Shown here: positions 52,534 through 61,006 of the stretch, piece after piece
Numbering within the stretch: position 1 is the stretch's first letter
Layout of the letters: each line of letters begins with the position of its first letter
NCBI RefSeq assembly: GCF_008704995.1
Contig: NZ_CP023747.1
Location: 744,001 to 808,000 of the forward strand
Direction: 5' to 3'
Length of the DNA: 64,000 bases
DNA from: Streptomyces nodosus
GTDB taxonomy: Bacteria > Actinomycetota > Actinomycetes > Streptomycetales > Streptomycetaceae
Notes under the pieces: generated by a model
The model's input: only the letters and a program-made list of their open reading frames with translations
Databases searched by the model: none
Told to the model about the DNA's origin: nothing
Made by a program: the position numbers and the translations under genes

Positions 52534-53739
52534 TCAGGACTCCAGCAGCCGCTGCACACACCACAACAGCCCCATCACGGACACACCGGCACAGATCACT
52601 CCCGAGACCCACAGTCCGGCCCTCGGCGCACGCCGGCGCACCAGGACCAGCAGGGGGAAGACCACGGCGATGATGCCCAGTTGCACCGCCTCGATGCCGA
52701 CGTTGAACACCAACAGGGACCACAGCAGGGTCCATGACCACGCCGCGTCGATGCCCAGCGCACCCGCGAAGCCCAGTCCGTGCACCAGACCGAAACAGAA
52801 CACGACCCCCAGCCGGACCCAGCCCGCCCGGTCCAGGCTGAAGTGACCGCGCCCCGCCGCGACGAGGTCGGTGGCATGGTCGCCGCGCCGCCAGATCCGC
52901 CACAGATACCAGCCCGCGACCACCGCGATGGACAGGGCGATCACTGGCTCCACCACTCTGCCGGGCACATCGACCACACCGAGAGCAGCCAGCATGAAGG
53001 TCACCGAGTGCGCCAGCGTGAAGCTGGTGGCCGCCAGCACGATCTCCCTGAGCCGCCGCGACCCCACGATGAGCGCCAGCAGGAAGAGGATGTGGTCGAT
53101 CCCGGTCAGCAGATGCTCGGCTCCCAGACGGAAGAACTCCCAGAACCGCTCAAACCAGGACTGGCTGATCGAGAAGGACGGATGGGCGGCGTCCAGCGCC
53201 GCGCTGCCCGAGACGCCCTCCAGCTCATAGGTGACGATCGTCTTGGTGTCCCTCACATAGCCCTCGGTGCCGGGGAACAGCTCACTGCGCACCTCATGGC
53301 TGTCGCCCCGAGAGCAGTCCCAGTCCAGCGTCAGCACCGTGTAGGGCACGCCCTCCTGCCAGCCCATCGTGAAGTCCCCGGCCTGCGCCGGCTTGCACGG
53401 GGCGCCCTTCGACATCACCGAGAAGCGCTTGGTGACATAGCCGACAGCCGCCTTCCGGTGCGCGTCGAGTGCCGCCGCCTGTTCGTCCGCGTCGCCGTCC
53501 TCGAAGGCGGCGGTCCCCGCCTGGAACAGGGGATCGTCGCCCTCGGCGTCCGCGGCGGACACCACGAGCAAGTCGTACTCCAGCTCCAGCCTGGTCCGGA
53601 TCTGGCCCCGTTCGCCGCCGGTGACATGAACATAGGCGGTCGAGGTGAACCCGTGGGCGGACGCGGGCTGCCCGACCCCCAGAAAAACAATCAGCGCCGC
53701 TGTGACGAGGACAACGGCGCGGCGAACGCGTGGTGACAT
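52534..53739 (-). CDS. HupE/UreJ-like membrane protein
   Basis: 401-aa membrane protein. After a signal peptide and an extracellular N-terminal domain (about 30-190), six or seven helices carry the HupE/UreJ histidine motifs GAEHLLTGIDHILFLLAL, TLAHSVTFML and VHGLGFAGAL, plus NVGIEAVQL. HupE/UreJ proteins move nickel or cobalt, but this long form with an extracellular domain is common in actinomycetes near exported phosphatases and its cargo is unproven. ATG at 53739 has GAAGGAG. It is 128 bp upstream of the phosphatase gene on the same strand. Confidence 0.82.
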   Translation of the reverse strand: MSPRVRRAVVLVTAALIVFLGVGQPASAHGFTSTAYVHVTGGERGQIRTRLELEYDLLVVSAADAEGDDPLFQAGTAAFEDGDADEQAAALDAHRKAAVGYVTKRFSVMSKGAPCKPAQAGDFTMGWQEGVPYTVLTLDWDCSRGDSHEVRSELFPGTEGYVRDTKTIVTYELEGVSGSAALDAAHPSFSISQSWFERFWEFFRLGAEHLLTGIDHILFLLALIVGSRRLREIVLAATSFTLAHSVTFMLAALGVVDVPGRVVEPVIALSIAVVAGWYLWRIWRRGDHATDLVAAGRGHFSLDRAGWVRLGVVFCFGLVHGLGFAGALGIDAAWSWTLLWSLLVFNVGIEAVQLGIIAVVFPLLVLVRRRAPRAGLWVSGVICAGVSVMGLLWCVQRLLES

Positions 53740-53911
53740 GTGGCTCCTTCAGTCGCCACTGCACCGTGCAGGCCATGGATGAACACGTTCCGGCCCACCG
53801 GCGAACCATGGAATAACAAGCCCCGCCACCGCCCCCTCCCCCTCAACACCACGGCCACCGGGATTGCAAGATGAACGGGCACCACCCGCCATCGCCCCGA
53901 GGACGGCCACC

Positions 53912-54589
53912 TTGCGCTCCCCGCTCCGAGCCACCGCGACCTTCGCACTCGCCGCGGTCGCCGCGTTCGCCACCGGATGCAGTTCCAGTGACACCTGGTC
54001 GCAGCCGCATCCCGCCCCCTCCCCCGTCGGGACCCTCGGCGACGGCTTCACCGACCCCTCCGCCCCACCGACCCCCGAGGCCACCATCACACCGAGGCCC
54101 GGCTCCTGGGACGGCGTGCACCCCCCGAAGGACTACCGCGTGGTCCTGCTCTCCAGCGGCGACGACCGGCCTACCCGGACGCTGGTCACGGCCGTCGAGG
54201 ACTGGGCCCGCACCGAACACGTGAGTCTCAGGACGGTCACCCCGGACACCCCCTCCGACCCGATCCCCGCCATCGTCCGTGCCCTGGACATGCATCCCGA
54301 CCTGATCATCAGCGCGGGCGACGAGCTCATCGATTCCCTCGCCACCGTCTCCGCGAGCCATCTGTCGCAGCAGTTCCTCGTCCTCGGCGCCGAACTGGCC
54401 GAACCCACCCACAACGTCACGGCGGCCAACTGGCCCGGCGCGACCTTCCGGGGCGAGGACCTGGTCACCTCCACCGCCTACGACGCCCGTTCCTTCACGC
54501 CCCGACGCTGCGCCGAAGCCGTACGGGCGGGCACCGCGGCCGTCCTCAACGACCTCACCGGCATCGTCGTCCAGCTCGACGCACCCTGA
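53912..54589 (+). CDS. Lipoprotein resembling BMP-type binding proteins
   Basis: 225-aa lipoprotein. TTG at 53912 with GAGGAC upstream gives a clean signal peptide (MRSPLRATATFALAAV) and lipobox AAFATGCSSS; an earlier TTG at 53864 is possible. The mature part has a Pro-rich linker and a Rossmann-like domain: YRVVLLSSGDDRPTRTLVTA, ALDMHPDLIISAGDELIDSL, SHLSQQFLVLGAELAEP. This resembles half of a BMP/periplasmic binding fold and is shorter than a full binding protein. No transporter genes are adjacent. It diverges from the HupE-like gene. Confidence 0.65.
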   Translation: MRSPLRATATFALAAVAAFATGCSSSDTWSQPHPAPSPVGTLGDGFTDPSAPPTPEATITPRPGSWDGVHPPKDYRVVLLSSGDDRPTRTLVTAVEDWARTEHVSLRTVTPDTPSDPIPAIVRALDMHPDLIISAGDELIDSLATVSASHLSQQFLVLGAELAEPTHNVTAANWPGATFRGEDLVTSTAYDARSFTPRRCAEAVRAGTAAVLNDLTGIVVQLDAP

Positions 54590-54790
54590 ATCCGGCGGGG
54601 GAACGGAACGGAACGCCGGGGCGATCCGCCGGGCTCTGCCCGGGTTTCCGCGCGCCCCTGAACCGCGCTCTTCGGTCAAAACGTCGCATCACGTTCATCC
54701 GCACGCCCGCTTGATCGCTTATTGATAACGGGTCTAGTCCATCGCGCGGGTTGAGTCCCGTGTCCCGCGCGACACCCGAAAGGAACGACC

Positions 54791-55804
54791 GTGGAACGCA
54801 GATCCCTGCTCGGCGCGACCGCCGGAGCCCTCGTGCTCGGTGGCCTCGCCCAGGTGCCCGCCGAGGCCGCACCGGCCGCCGGCGCCGGCGGGCTTGTCAC
54901 CACGTTCAACGTCATCAGCGACATCCAGGGCGACCTCGGCGACTTCGCCTCGGCGCTCAAGGACATCAAGGCCACCAACCCGCACTCCTCGGGCATGGCC
55001 GTCGCGGGGGACATCACCCCGCGCGGATACGACTTCGAGTACGCCGAAGTGAAGAAGGTGCTGGACCAGGGGCCGAAGCCGCGCGAGATCGCCTGGGCCA
55101 TCGGCAACCACGAGTTCTACGTCCCCAAGTGGGCCGACCCGGACACCCTCGCCCAGGACACCTGGCCCAACGGCACCACCGAGGAATCCCTCTTCCGCAG
55201 CTTCTACAACTTCGCCGAGCGCTCCACCATCTACGCGGAGACGACGTTCGGCGGCATCCCGGTCCTGACCATCGGCACCGAGCGCTACATGAAGTACCAC
55301 GACAGCTCCCTGTGGGACGAAGTGTGGATCAGTGAGGCGCAGTTCCGGTGGCTGGAGGACCGCCTGCAGTACTGGACGCGGCACCGCAAGCCGGTCATGG
55401 TGATCACTCACCACCCGCTGCCCAACACCGTCTCCGGTACCCGCAGCAAGATCTATATGAGCGACTACCTCCAGCCCGACCGCCTGCTCGGCCTCCTCGG
55501 GCGGTACCGCGACGTGTTCCTCTTCAGCGGTCACACCCACTGGGACCTGACCCTGTCCGACTGGTATGTGCGCCGGGTCGTGCCGGGCACCGCCAACCTC
55601 GACGGCTTCTCGGTCGTCAACACCGGTGCGGTGCAGACCGGCTTCTCCGACAACGGGCAGGGCGGCGAGGTCACCGTCCCCGGACCCTTCAACCAGGGGC
55701 TCCAGGTGGATGTGTACCGCGACCGCGTCGTCATCAAGGCGCGTGACTTCGCGACCCGTAGCTGGATGAAGCAGATCTCCGTGCCGCTGTCCACGCGGAT
55801 CTGA
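54791..55804 (+). CDS. Exported calcineurin-like metallophosphoesterase
   Basis: 337-aa exported phosphoesterase from GTG at 54791 (AAAGGAACG upstream). The N-terminus MERRSLLGATAGALVLGGLA has a double arginine and could use Tat. Metal motifs: VISDIQGD, VAGDITPRG, AIGNHEFY, ITHHPLPN and FSGHTHWD. This is a second, unrelated phosphoesterase in the same 6-kb region, so several exported phosphatases cluster here. The substrate is unknown. No PHO-box direct repeat of the GTTCACC type stands out upstream. Confidence 0.85.
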   Translation: MERRSLLGATAGALVLGGLAQVPAEAAPAAGAGGLVTTFNVISDIQGDLGDFASALKDIKATNPHSSGMAVAGDITPRGYDFEYAEVKKVLDQGPKPREIAWAIGNHEFYVPKWADPDTLAQDTWPNGTTEESLFRSFYNFAERSTIYAETTFGGIPVLTIGTERYMKYHDSSLWDEVWISEAQFRWLEDRLQYWTRHRKPVMVITHHPLPNTVSGTRSKIYMSDYLQPDRLLGLLGRYRDVFLFSGHTHWDLTLSDWYVRRVVPGTANLDGFSVVNTGAVQTGFSDNGQGGEVTVPGPFNQGLQVDVYRDRVVIKARDFATRSWMKQISVPLSTRI

Positions 55805-56112
55805 CACCTGCCGCACAGCGCTCGGCAGGGCCCGTCGAGGCTGTCGGCCGCGGCCCGCTCGGGCACCGTCCTCGCGGCGGCGCCCGAGCGGACTGTGCGC
55901 TCTTCGCCCACCCGCCGCCGCGGGCCTGTCCGCGGAGGGCATTCACGGACACGAGGCGCTCAAGCGGTTCCGGTGACGGACTCCTGACGTACAGTCAGCG
56001 ACATCGTGGTCTTGTGTCTCGACTTGGCCATCAGCATCAGCAGGCCGACCCCGGCCTCGCCCGGAGGGGTGAGGTCGCGCCTCGTGGCTGTCGGAGCGGG
56101 GTGCGACACTCT

Positions 56113-56412
56113 GTTCGTGTCCGCGGCAGCGACACCCTCTTCCTGGACCTGAACCCGGCCACTCATGGCCAAATCCATGCGTTCGTGCACGCCATCGCCC
56201 GGCCGAGGTATCTGGGCAACCATGTCTTCACGAAGGTCGCCGACGACTTCGACGCCTACCTCGACAGCCTGTTCATCGACCCCGACATGGCGGAGGACGT
56301 CTGGGCCGACGTCGCCGACAGCGCTCCCTCGGATCCTTGGCGAAGGACCATCGAGGAGTGGCTGGACAAGGAGCTGCCGGGCTGGCGCACTGAAACCTGG
56401 GCCACGTCCTGA
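56113..56412 (+). pseudogene. C-terminal remnant of a SMI1/KNR4-family protein
   Basis: About 100 codons match the end of a SMI1/KNR4 (SUKH)-type protein: SDTLFLDLNPATHGQIHAFV, YLGNHVFTKVADDFDAYLDS, WRRTIEEWLDKELPGW. The N-terminal half of the domain is missing; the frame continues upstream to 56032 only as non-homologous basic sequence. SUKH proteins often act as immunity proteins in toxin systems. Probably a decayed gene. Confidence 0.55.
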
Positions 56413-56413
56413 T

Positions 56414-56433
56414 CTTGAGGCGAGCGCCTCAAG
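56414..56433. repeat. 20-bp perfect palindrome between two remnants
   Basis: CTTGAGGCG-AG-CGCCTCAAG is a perfect 9-bp inverted repeat with a 2-bp centre, lying 1 bp past the SMI1-like stop and overlapping the end of the recombinase-like fragment. It could be a terminator or a recombination scar. Confidence 0.5.
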
Positions 56434-56578
56434 CGCCTTCTGGTCCCCGGAGACTTCGCAGGGTCGCGTAGCCCAGGCAGTCCGTTCCGGCTCGCTCGGC
56501 CCAGCGCATCACCGTCTGAGGATTCACGCCCAGGGCGTCTGCCAGGACGGCCGGCGGGGCTTGGCTTCTCGCTGTGGT
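56429..56578 (-). pseudogene. C-terminal remnant of a recombinase/DNA-binding protein
   Basis: On the minus strand, about 42 codons ending at a TGA (56431-56429) read PAVLADALGVNPQTVMRWAE, then RAGTDCLGYATLRSL. This is a helix-turn-helix tail typical of Streptomyces phage- or plasmid-derived recombinase-like proteins. No start or upstream domain is found, so it is a fragment. Confidence 0.45.
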
Positions 56579-56920
56579 TCAGACCTCCGGCCCGGACGGC
56601 TGGACCGGCCGGTGGCGGTCGGCCTCGTCCCTGACCAGCAGTGAGAGCAGCGAGGCCACGGTCACCCCCGCCTCGGCCGGGTGACGCAGCAGCTTGCTCG
56701 GGTCGATCCGGTAGAGGTTGCTCCGCCCCTCCCGGGTGTGGGAGAGATAGCCGCCCCGCTCGAGGTCGGCGATGATCTTCTGCACCGCGCGTTCGGTGAG
56801 ACGGCAGCGCGCCGCGATGTCGCGGATGCGGGCGTTGCGATTGTCCGCGATGACGGCGAGCACACGGGCATGGTTGGTCAGAAACGTCCATCCATTGTGC
56901 GGCTCGAGCACTCCATCCAT
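56579..56920 (-). CDS. Winged-helix transcriptional regulator
   Basis: 113-aa protein with a complete winged helix at about residues 10-75: FLTNHARVLAVIADNRNARI, RDIAARCRLTERAVQKIIAD, LERGGYLSHTREGRSNLYRI. The C-terminal helix LLSLLVRDEADRH may dimerise. It belongs to the MarR/ArsR-like group seen widely in Streptomyces. It starts at ATG 56920 and diverges from the STAS-ANTAR gene, which may be its target. Confidence 0.8.
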   Translation of the reverse strand: MDGVLEPHNGWTFLTNHARVLAVIADNRNARIRDIAARCRLTERAVQKIIADLERGGYLSHTREGRSNLYRIDPSKLLRHPAEAGVTVASLLSLLVRDEADRHRPVQPSGPEV

Positions 56921-57053
56921 GGCCGAATCCTAGGACATCTCATTCACGTATACAAAAACACGAACCAAATTTCCGGTACTGCTTGACGTGTCACTCCGAC
57001 CGGGGCGAACCTGAAGACACGGCTACGGACGAGTTTCCACGGAGAGGGCAGTC

Positions 57054-57785
57054 ATGCCGGAGCCCGCACACGACGTACACAGCACCACCCGCGGCCTGGT
57101 GGTCGATGCCCGGCCCGAGGGCGACCGAGTGGCCGTGACGGTCACCGGCACAGTCGGTCTGGACGAGGACCAGACACTCGAGCGCGCCCTGCGGCACGCC
57201 GTCAGCGACTCGGTCGCCGGCATCGACCTCGACCTCAGCGGGGTGACCCACTGCGACGGATCCGCTCTCAGTGTGCTGCTCAGCACCCGGCGCCGCGCCC
57301 TGGCCCAGCGGAAGACGATCACCCTGGTCGCCACGAGCCCCATGGCCCAGCAGCTGCTGAACGCCACCGGCACGAGGGGGCTGTTCCCCGGCCGCTCCGG
57401 CCGCTCGGGGGCGAGCCGCCCGCCCACGGGAACGCGGGTGCCGGGCGAGGACACCGACACCGAGCTGAGCACCGAGGTCGTCCAGCTCCGACGCGCCATG
57501 CAGACCAGGCCCGACATCGACATGGCCCGCGGGGTCCTCATGGCCTCCTTCGGCCTGAGCCGGGACCAGGCGTGGACGGTACTGGTGACGACCTCCCAGA
57601 ACTCCAACACCAAGCTGCACCGAGTGGCTCGGGACGTGGTGACCGCCGTGACCGGGGAGCCGCTCTCCGGCCCGCTGCGGCGGCATCTGACGGCCGCCGT
57701 CGCCCGGGTCGGCGCTCCGGAACCGGCCGACGGCCGCCGGGGCTCATCCGCCACCGCTGCCGCCGCTGCCGAACGATCCGCTTGA
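57054..57785 (+). CDS. STAS-ANTAR regulator
   Basis: 243-aa fusion. Residues about 10-115 form a STAS anti-anti-sigma-like domain (VAVTVTGTVGLDEDQTLERA, IDLDLSGVTHCDGSALSVLL; the D-G-S serine is the phosphorylation site). Residues about 140-200 form an ANTAR RNA-binding domain (VVQLRRAMQTRPDIDMARGV, LMASFGLSRDQAWTVLVTTS, QNSNTKL). ANTAR domains bind paired hairpins in mRNA leaders to block termination. The fusion links partner-switching phosphorylation to antitermination. The tail is Ala/Arg-rich. GGAGAG precedes ATG at 57054. Confidence 0.88.
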   Translation: MPEPAHDVHSTTRGLVVDARPEGDRVAVTVTGTVGLDEDQTLERALRHAVSDSVAGIDLDLSGVTHCDGSALSVLLSTRRRALAQRKTITLVATSPMAQQLLNATGTRGLFPGRSGRSGASRPPTGTRVPGEDTDTELSTEVVQLRRAMQTRPDIDMARGVLMASFGLSRDQAWTVLVTTSQNSNTKLHRVARDVVTAVTGEPLSGPLRRHLTAAVARVGAPEPADGRRGSSATAAAAAERSA

Positions 57786-58039
57786 ACCGCTCTCCCCGCG
57801 CCGACGGTTTCGGTTCCCGCTCCGCCTGCTCGCGGAGTGCCGGAGTTGGTGGGGTGTGAGCCGCTCGCTCTCGCCCTCGGCCCGGGGCCCCTCGTCCGGT
57901 TCACGGACCTGCCGGGTCTCCTCCCCTGCCGCCCGGAGCAACCGACGACGGCCACGCGAGGCCAGCCGGTCGTCCGGACCGCCGGTCACCAGTACATCCG
58001 CGCGGGCCTCTGCCCGGGCAGGCGCCCCGGAGACAATCA

Positions 58040-58078
58040 CCCGAGGGGGAGCGCGGGGTGTCCGCGCTCCCCCTCGGG
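58040..58078. terminator. Very strong hairpin ending the phosphonate operon
   Basis: CCCGAGGGGGAGCGCGG (58040-58056) and CCGCGCTCCCCCTCGGG (58062-58078) form a perfect 17-bp stem with a 5-nt loop, 16 bases past the last gene of the minus-strand operon. The 57786-58039 interval has no gene I can support. Confidence 0.9.
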
Positions 58079-58093
58079 ATGGTCAGGGTGTTG

Positions 58094-59158
58094 TCAGCTG
58101 CCGGTGGCCTCCTGCCAGGCGCTGACATAGCTCTTGAGGTTGGTGTCGATGTCGTTCCAGTCCGGGGTGAAGATCTCGACCCCGTCGAGGATCTTCTTGA
58201 GGTTCGTGGCGTTCTCACCCGTGGCCGTGACATCGGTGCGGACCGGGAAGCCGCCGGCGACGGTGGCCGCCTCCTGCTGCACCTGCGAGGAGAGCAGGAA
58301 GTCGAGGAACTTCTTGGCGTTGGCCGAGTGCGGGGCGTTCTTCGCCAGTCCCGCCGCGTAGGGCAGGGCGAAGGTGGTCCTCTTGCCGCTGCTGTCGGCG
58401 GGGAAGAAGATGCCCTGGTTGGGCATGGAGGCCATGTCGGCGTAGTTCATCTGCACATCGCCGTTGGCGACCAGCAGCTCGCCCTTGTCGACCTTCGGGG
58501 CCAGCTGGCCGGTGGAGGAGGACGGGCCGACGTTGTTCTGCTGGAGCTTGCCCAGGAACTCGGTGGCGGGCTTGATGCCACCGAAGTCGTGCATCGCCTT
58601 GATCAGCACGGCGGTGCCGTCACCGGCCACACCCGGGGTGGAGTACTGGAGCTTGTTCTTGAACTTCGCGTCCAGCAGGTCGTTCCAGGTCTTCGGCGGG
58701 GAGCTGAGCTGCTTGGTGTTGTAGATGAAGCAGAGGTAGTTGTTGATGACCGAGGTCCAGTCGCCGTTCGGGGCCTTGTCCGACGCCGCGACCTTGTCCC
58801 AGCCCGCGGGCTTGTAGGACGTCAGCAGGCCCTTGCTCGCGGCCTGCTGGATGAAGGGCGGGAGGGTGACGACGACATCGGCCTGCGTGTTGGACTTCTC
58901 GCGGACCATGCGCTGGACCATTTCGCCGGAGCCGCCCTCGACGTAGTTGACCTTGATGCCGGTCCGGGCGGTGAAGTCCTTGAACACCTTGTCGTAGAAA
59001 CCGCTGCCGTCGTCGGCCTTGAGACCGTCGGCGCTGTAGACGGTGATCTCCTTGGCGTCGCTCTTCGCGGAGGAGCCCGAACCACCGCAGGCGGCGAGCG
59101 ATCCGGACAGGGCGAGGGCACCGATGACGGCGGCGATCGGCTTGAGACGTGCGTGCAT
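58094..59158 (-). CDS. phnS: 2-aminoethylphosphonate-type ABC substrate-binding lipoprotein
   Basis: 354-aa lipoprotein from ATG at 59158 (GGAGAG upstream) with lipobox GSLAACGG. The mature protein is an iron/AEP-type type-2 binding fold: ITVYSADGLKADDGSGFYDK, FKDFTARTGIKVNYVEGGSG, ADVVVTLPPFIQQAASKGLL, NYLCFIYNTKQLSSPPKTWN. This branch matches PhnS-like binding proteins for 2-aminoethylphosphonate. It is the last gene of the operon, after two permeases and an ATPase. Confidence 0.85.
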   Translation of the reverse strand: MHARLKPIAAVIGALALSGSLAACGGSGSSAKSDAKEITVYSADGLKADDGSGFYDKVFKDFTARTGIKVNYVEGGSGEMVQRMVREKSNTQADVVVTLPPFIQQAASKGLLTSYKPAGWDKVAASDKAPNGDWTSVINNYLCFIYNTKQLSSPPKTWNDLLDAKFKNKLQYSTPGVAGDGTAVLIKAMHDFGGIKPATEFLGKLQQNNVGPSSSTGQLAPKVDKGELLVANGDVQMNYADMASMPNQGIFFPADSSGKRTTFALPYAAGLAKNAPHSANAKKFLDFLLSSQVQQEAATVAGGFPVRTDVTATGENATNLKKILDGVEIFTPDWNDIDTNLKSYVSAWQEATGS

Positions 59159-59319
59159 GGCGTGTGATCTCTCCTGGGAGCTGCGCGGCGCACGACGGCG
59201 CCGCACGGGGCGAGTTCTGAGGGGGCGGAACAAGAGGGGCAAGAGGGGATCGAGAGAGGAGCAGGGGTGGGAGGGGGATGTGGATCAGGGGGGTGGATCA
59301 AGAGGGGATCAGGGCGCGG

Positions 59320-60117
59320 TCAGCGGTAGGAGGCCCGCGTCCGCAGCCGGGCGGTGCCGATCAGCACCACGAGGGTGCTGGCCATCAGGGCCACGGCCAG
59401 CGCCGCGCCGGTGAAGAGGGCACCGCGGTCGGTGGTGGCGAAGATCCGTACCGGCAGCGGCAGCCAGTCCGGCGGGTAGAGCATCATGGTGGCGCTGAGC
59501 TCGCCCATCGACAGGGCGAAGCACAGGCCCAGGGCGGCGCCCAGCGAGGGCAGCAGCAGCGGCAGGGTGACCCGCCACAGCACACGCGCCGGACGGGCGC
59601 CCAGGCCCGCCGCGCTCTGCTCGAGCGCCGGGTCGAGGCGGGCCACCGCGGCCCGTACCGACTGGTAGGCGAAGGCGGTCACCAGCACGGTGTGCGCCAG
59701 GATCACGATGGTACGGGTGCCGTTGAGCAGCAGCGGCGGGGCGCTGAAGGCGACCAGCAGGGCCAGGCCGACGACCACCGAGGGCACCGCGAGCGGCAGC
59801 ATGAACAGCCCGTCGATCACCCGGCGCAGCCTCGGTCCGAGGCGGCGGGCGGCCAGCGCCGCCCAGGTGCCGGAGGTCAGCGCCGCGAGGCTGGCGACGG
59901 CCGCCGTGACGAGGCTGGTGAGCAGGGAGTTCAGGGACTCGCCATGGCCGATGTCGGCGTAGTGGGCGGCCGTGAAGGCGGAGGGCAGCACGCCGCTCCA
60001 CCGGTCGGCGAAGGACGCGGTGAGCACCACCAGGAAGGGGAGCGCGAACAGCGGCAGGACCAGGAGGAAGAAGACGGCCCACAGGATGCGGCGGGCGGCC
60101 GCGCTATGCACCAGCAC
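59320..60117 (-). CDS. phnV: Phosphonate ABC transporter permease 2
   Basis: 265-aa permease with six helices. The family loop EQSAAGLGARPARVLWRVTL (contact with the ATPase) is clear, and the start VLWAVFF/LVLPLFALPFLVVLTASF is TM1. GTG at 60117 with AAGGAAGG is preferred; GTG at 60111 is possible. It overlaps the stop of the other permease gene by 14 bp, so the two are coupled. It pairs with PhnU-like permease, ATPase and binding protein. Confidence 0.85.
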   Translation of the reverse strand: MLVHSAAARRILWAVFFLLVLPLFALPFLVVLTASFADRWSGVLPSAFTAAHYADIGHGESLNSLLTSLVTAAVASLAALTSGTWAALAARRLGPRLRRVIDGLFMLPLAVPSVVVGLALLVAFSAPPLLLNGTRTIVILAHTVLVTAFAYQSVRAAVARLDPALEQSAAGLGARPARVLWRVTLPLLLPSLGAALGLCFALSMGELSATMMLYPPDWLPLPVRIFATTDRGALFTGAALAVALMASTLVVLIGTARLRTRASYR

Positions 60118-61006
60118 GGGGACCGCCTTCCTTGCCGGTCCTGGGGACGCAGCTGCGGTACAGGCCGTAGAGCGCCACCGAGAGGGCGATGTTGACCACC
60201 GCGACGACACAGGCCGCCGGATAGTCGGACTGCAGGATCGCCCGGCTGTAGACCAGCATCGGCAGGGTGGTGACGTCCTTGGCGCCGGTGAACAGCACGA
60301 TGCCGAACTCATTGAGGCACATCACCAGCACCAGGCTGCCGCCGGCCGCCAGCGAGGGCAGCGCCTCGGGCAGGATCACCTGCCGGACGATCCGCAGGGG
60401 CCGGGCGCCCAGCGAGGAGGCCGCCTCCAGCTGGGCGCTGTCCACCTGGGAGAAGGCGGCGAGCAGCGGGCGCATCACGAACGGGGTGAAGTACGTGATC
60501 TCGGCGAGCAGAACACCCCAGGGGGTGGTGAGGAAGGAGAACGGGGTGCCCTGCTGGCCGGTCAGTCCGTGCCAGGCGCCGTTGGCCATGCCGGCGGAGC
60601 CGTAGACGAAGACCAGCGCCAGGGTGATGAGGAAGGACGGGAAGGCGACGAAGACATCGATGAACCGGCCGACCAGACGTGCGCCGGGGAACGGCACGAA
60701 GGAGATCACCAGGGCCAGGAAGAAGCCCAGCAGCAGACAGCCGAGGGTGGAGGCGGCCGCGATCCACACGGTGGTGACCAGGGCGTGCTGGAAGGCGGCC
60801 GAGCCGACGACGTCCGACCAGGGCGCCAGCGAGCGGCTGCCGTCGTCCGTGGTGAAGGACTGCCGGACGACCAGCACCAGCGGGTAGAGGAAGACCAGGC
60901 CGAGCCCGGCGACCGGCGGCAGCACCCAGATCCAGCCGGGGACGCGACGCGGGCGGCGGATCCGGACGGCCGCCCTGACCGACCCGGTGAGCGAGAGGTC
61001 AGTCAT
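60104..61006 (-). CDS. phnU: Phosphonate ABC transporter permease 1
   Basis: 300-aa permease: six helices beginning VPGWIWVLPPVAGLGLVFLY, with the ATPase-contact loop AQLEAASSLGARPLRIVRQV. ATG at 61006 lies 8 bp inside the end of the ATPase gene, so translation is coupled at both ends. It forms the heterodimeric channel with the next permease. Confidence 0.88.
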   Translation of the reverse strand: MTDLSLTGSVRAAVRIRRPRRVPGWIWVLPPVAGLGLVFLYPLVLVVRQSFTTDDGSRSLAPWSDVVGSAAFQHALVTTVWIAAASTLGCLLLGFFLALVISFVPFPGARLVGRFIDVFVAFPSFLITLALVFVYGSAGMANGAWHGLTGQQGTPFSFLTTPWGVLLAEITYFTPFVMRPLLAAFSQVDSAQLEAASSLGARPLRIVRQVILPEALPSLAAGGSLVLVMCLNEFGIVLFTGAKDVTTLPMLVYSRAILQSDYPAACVVAVVNIALSVALYGLYRSCVPRTGKEGGPRAGA

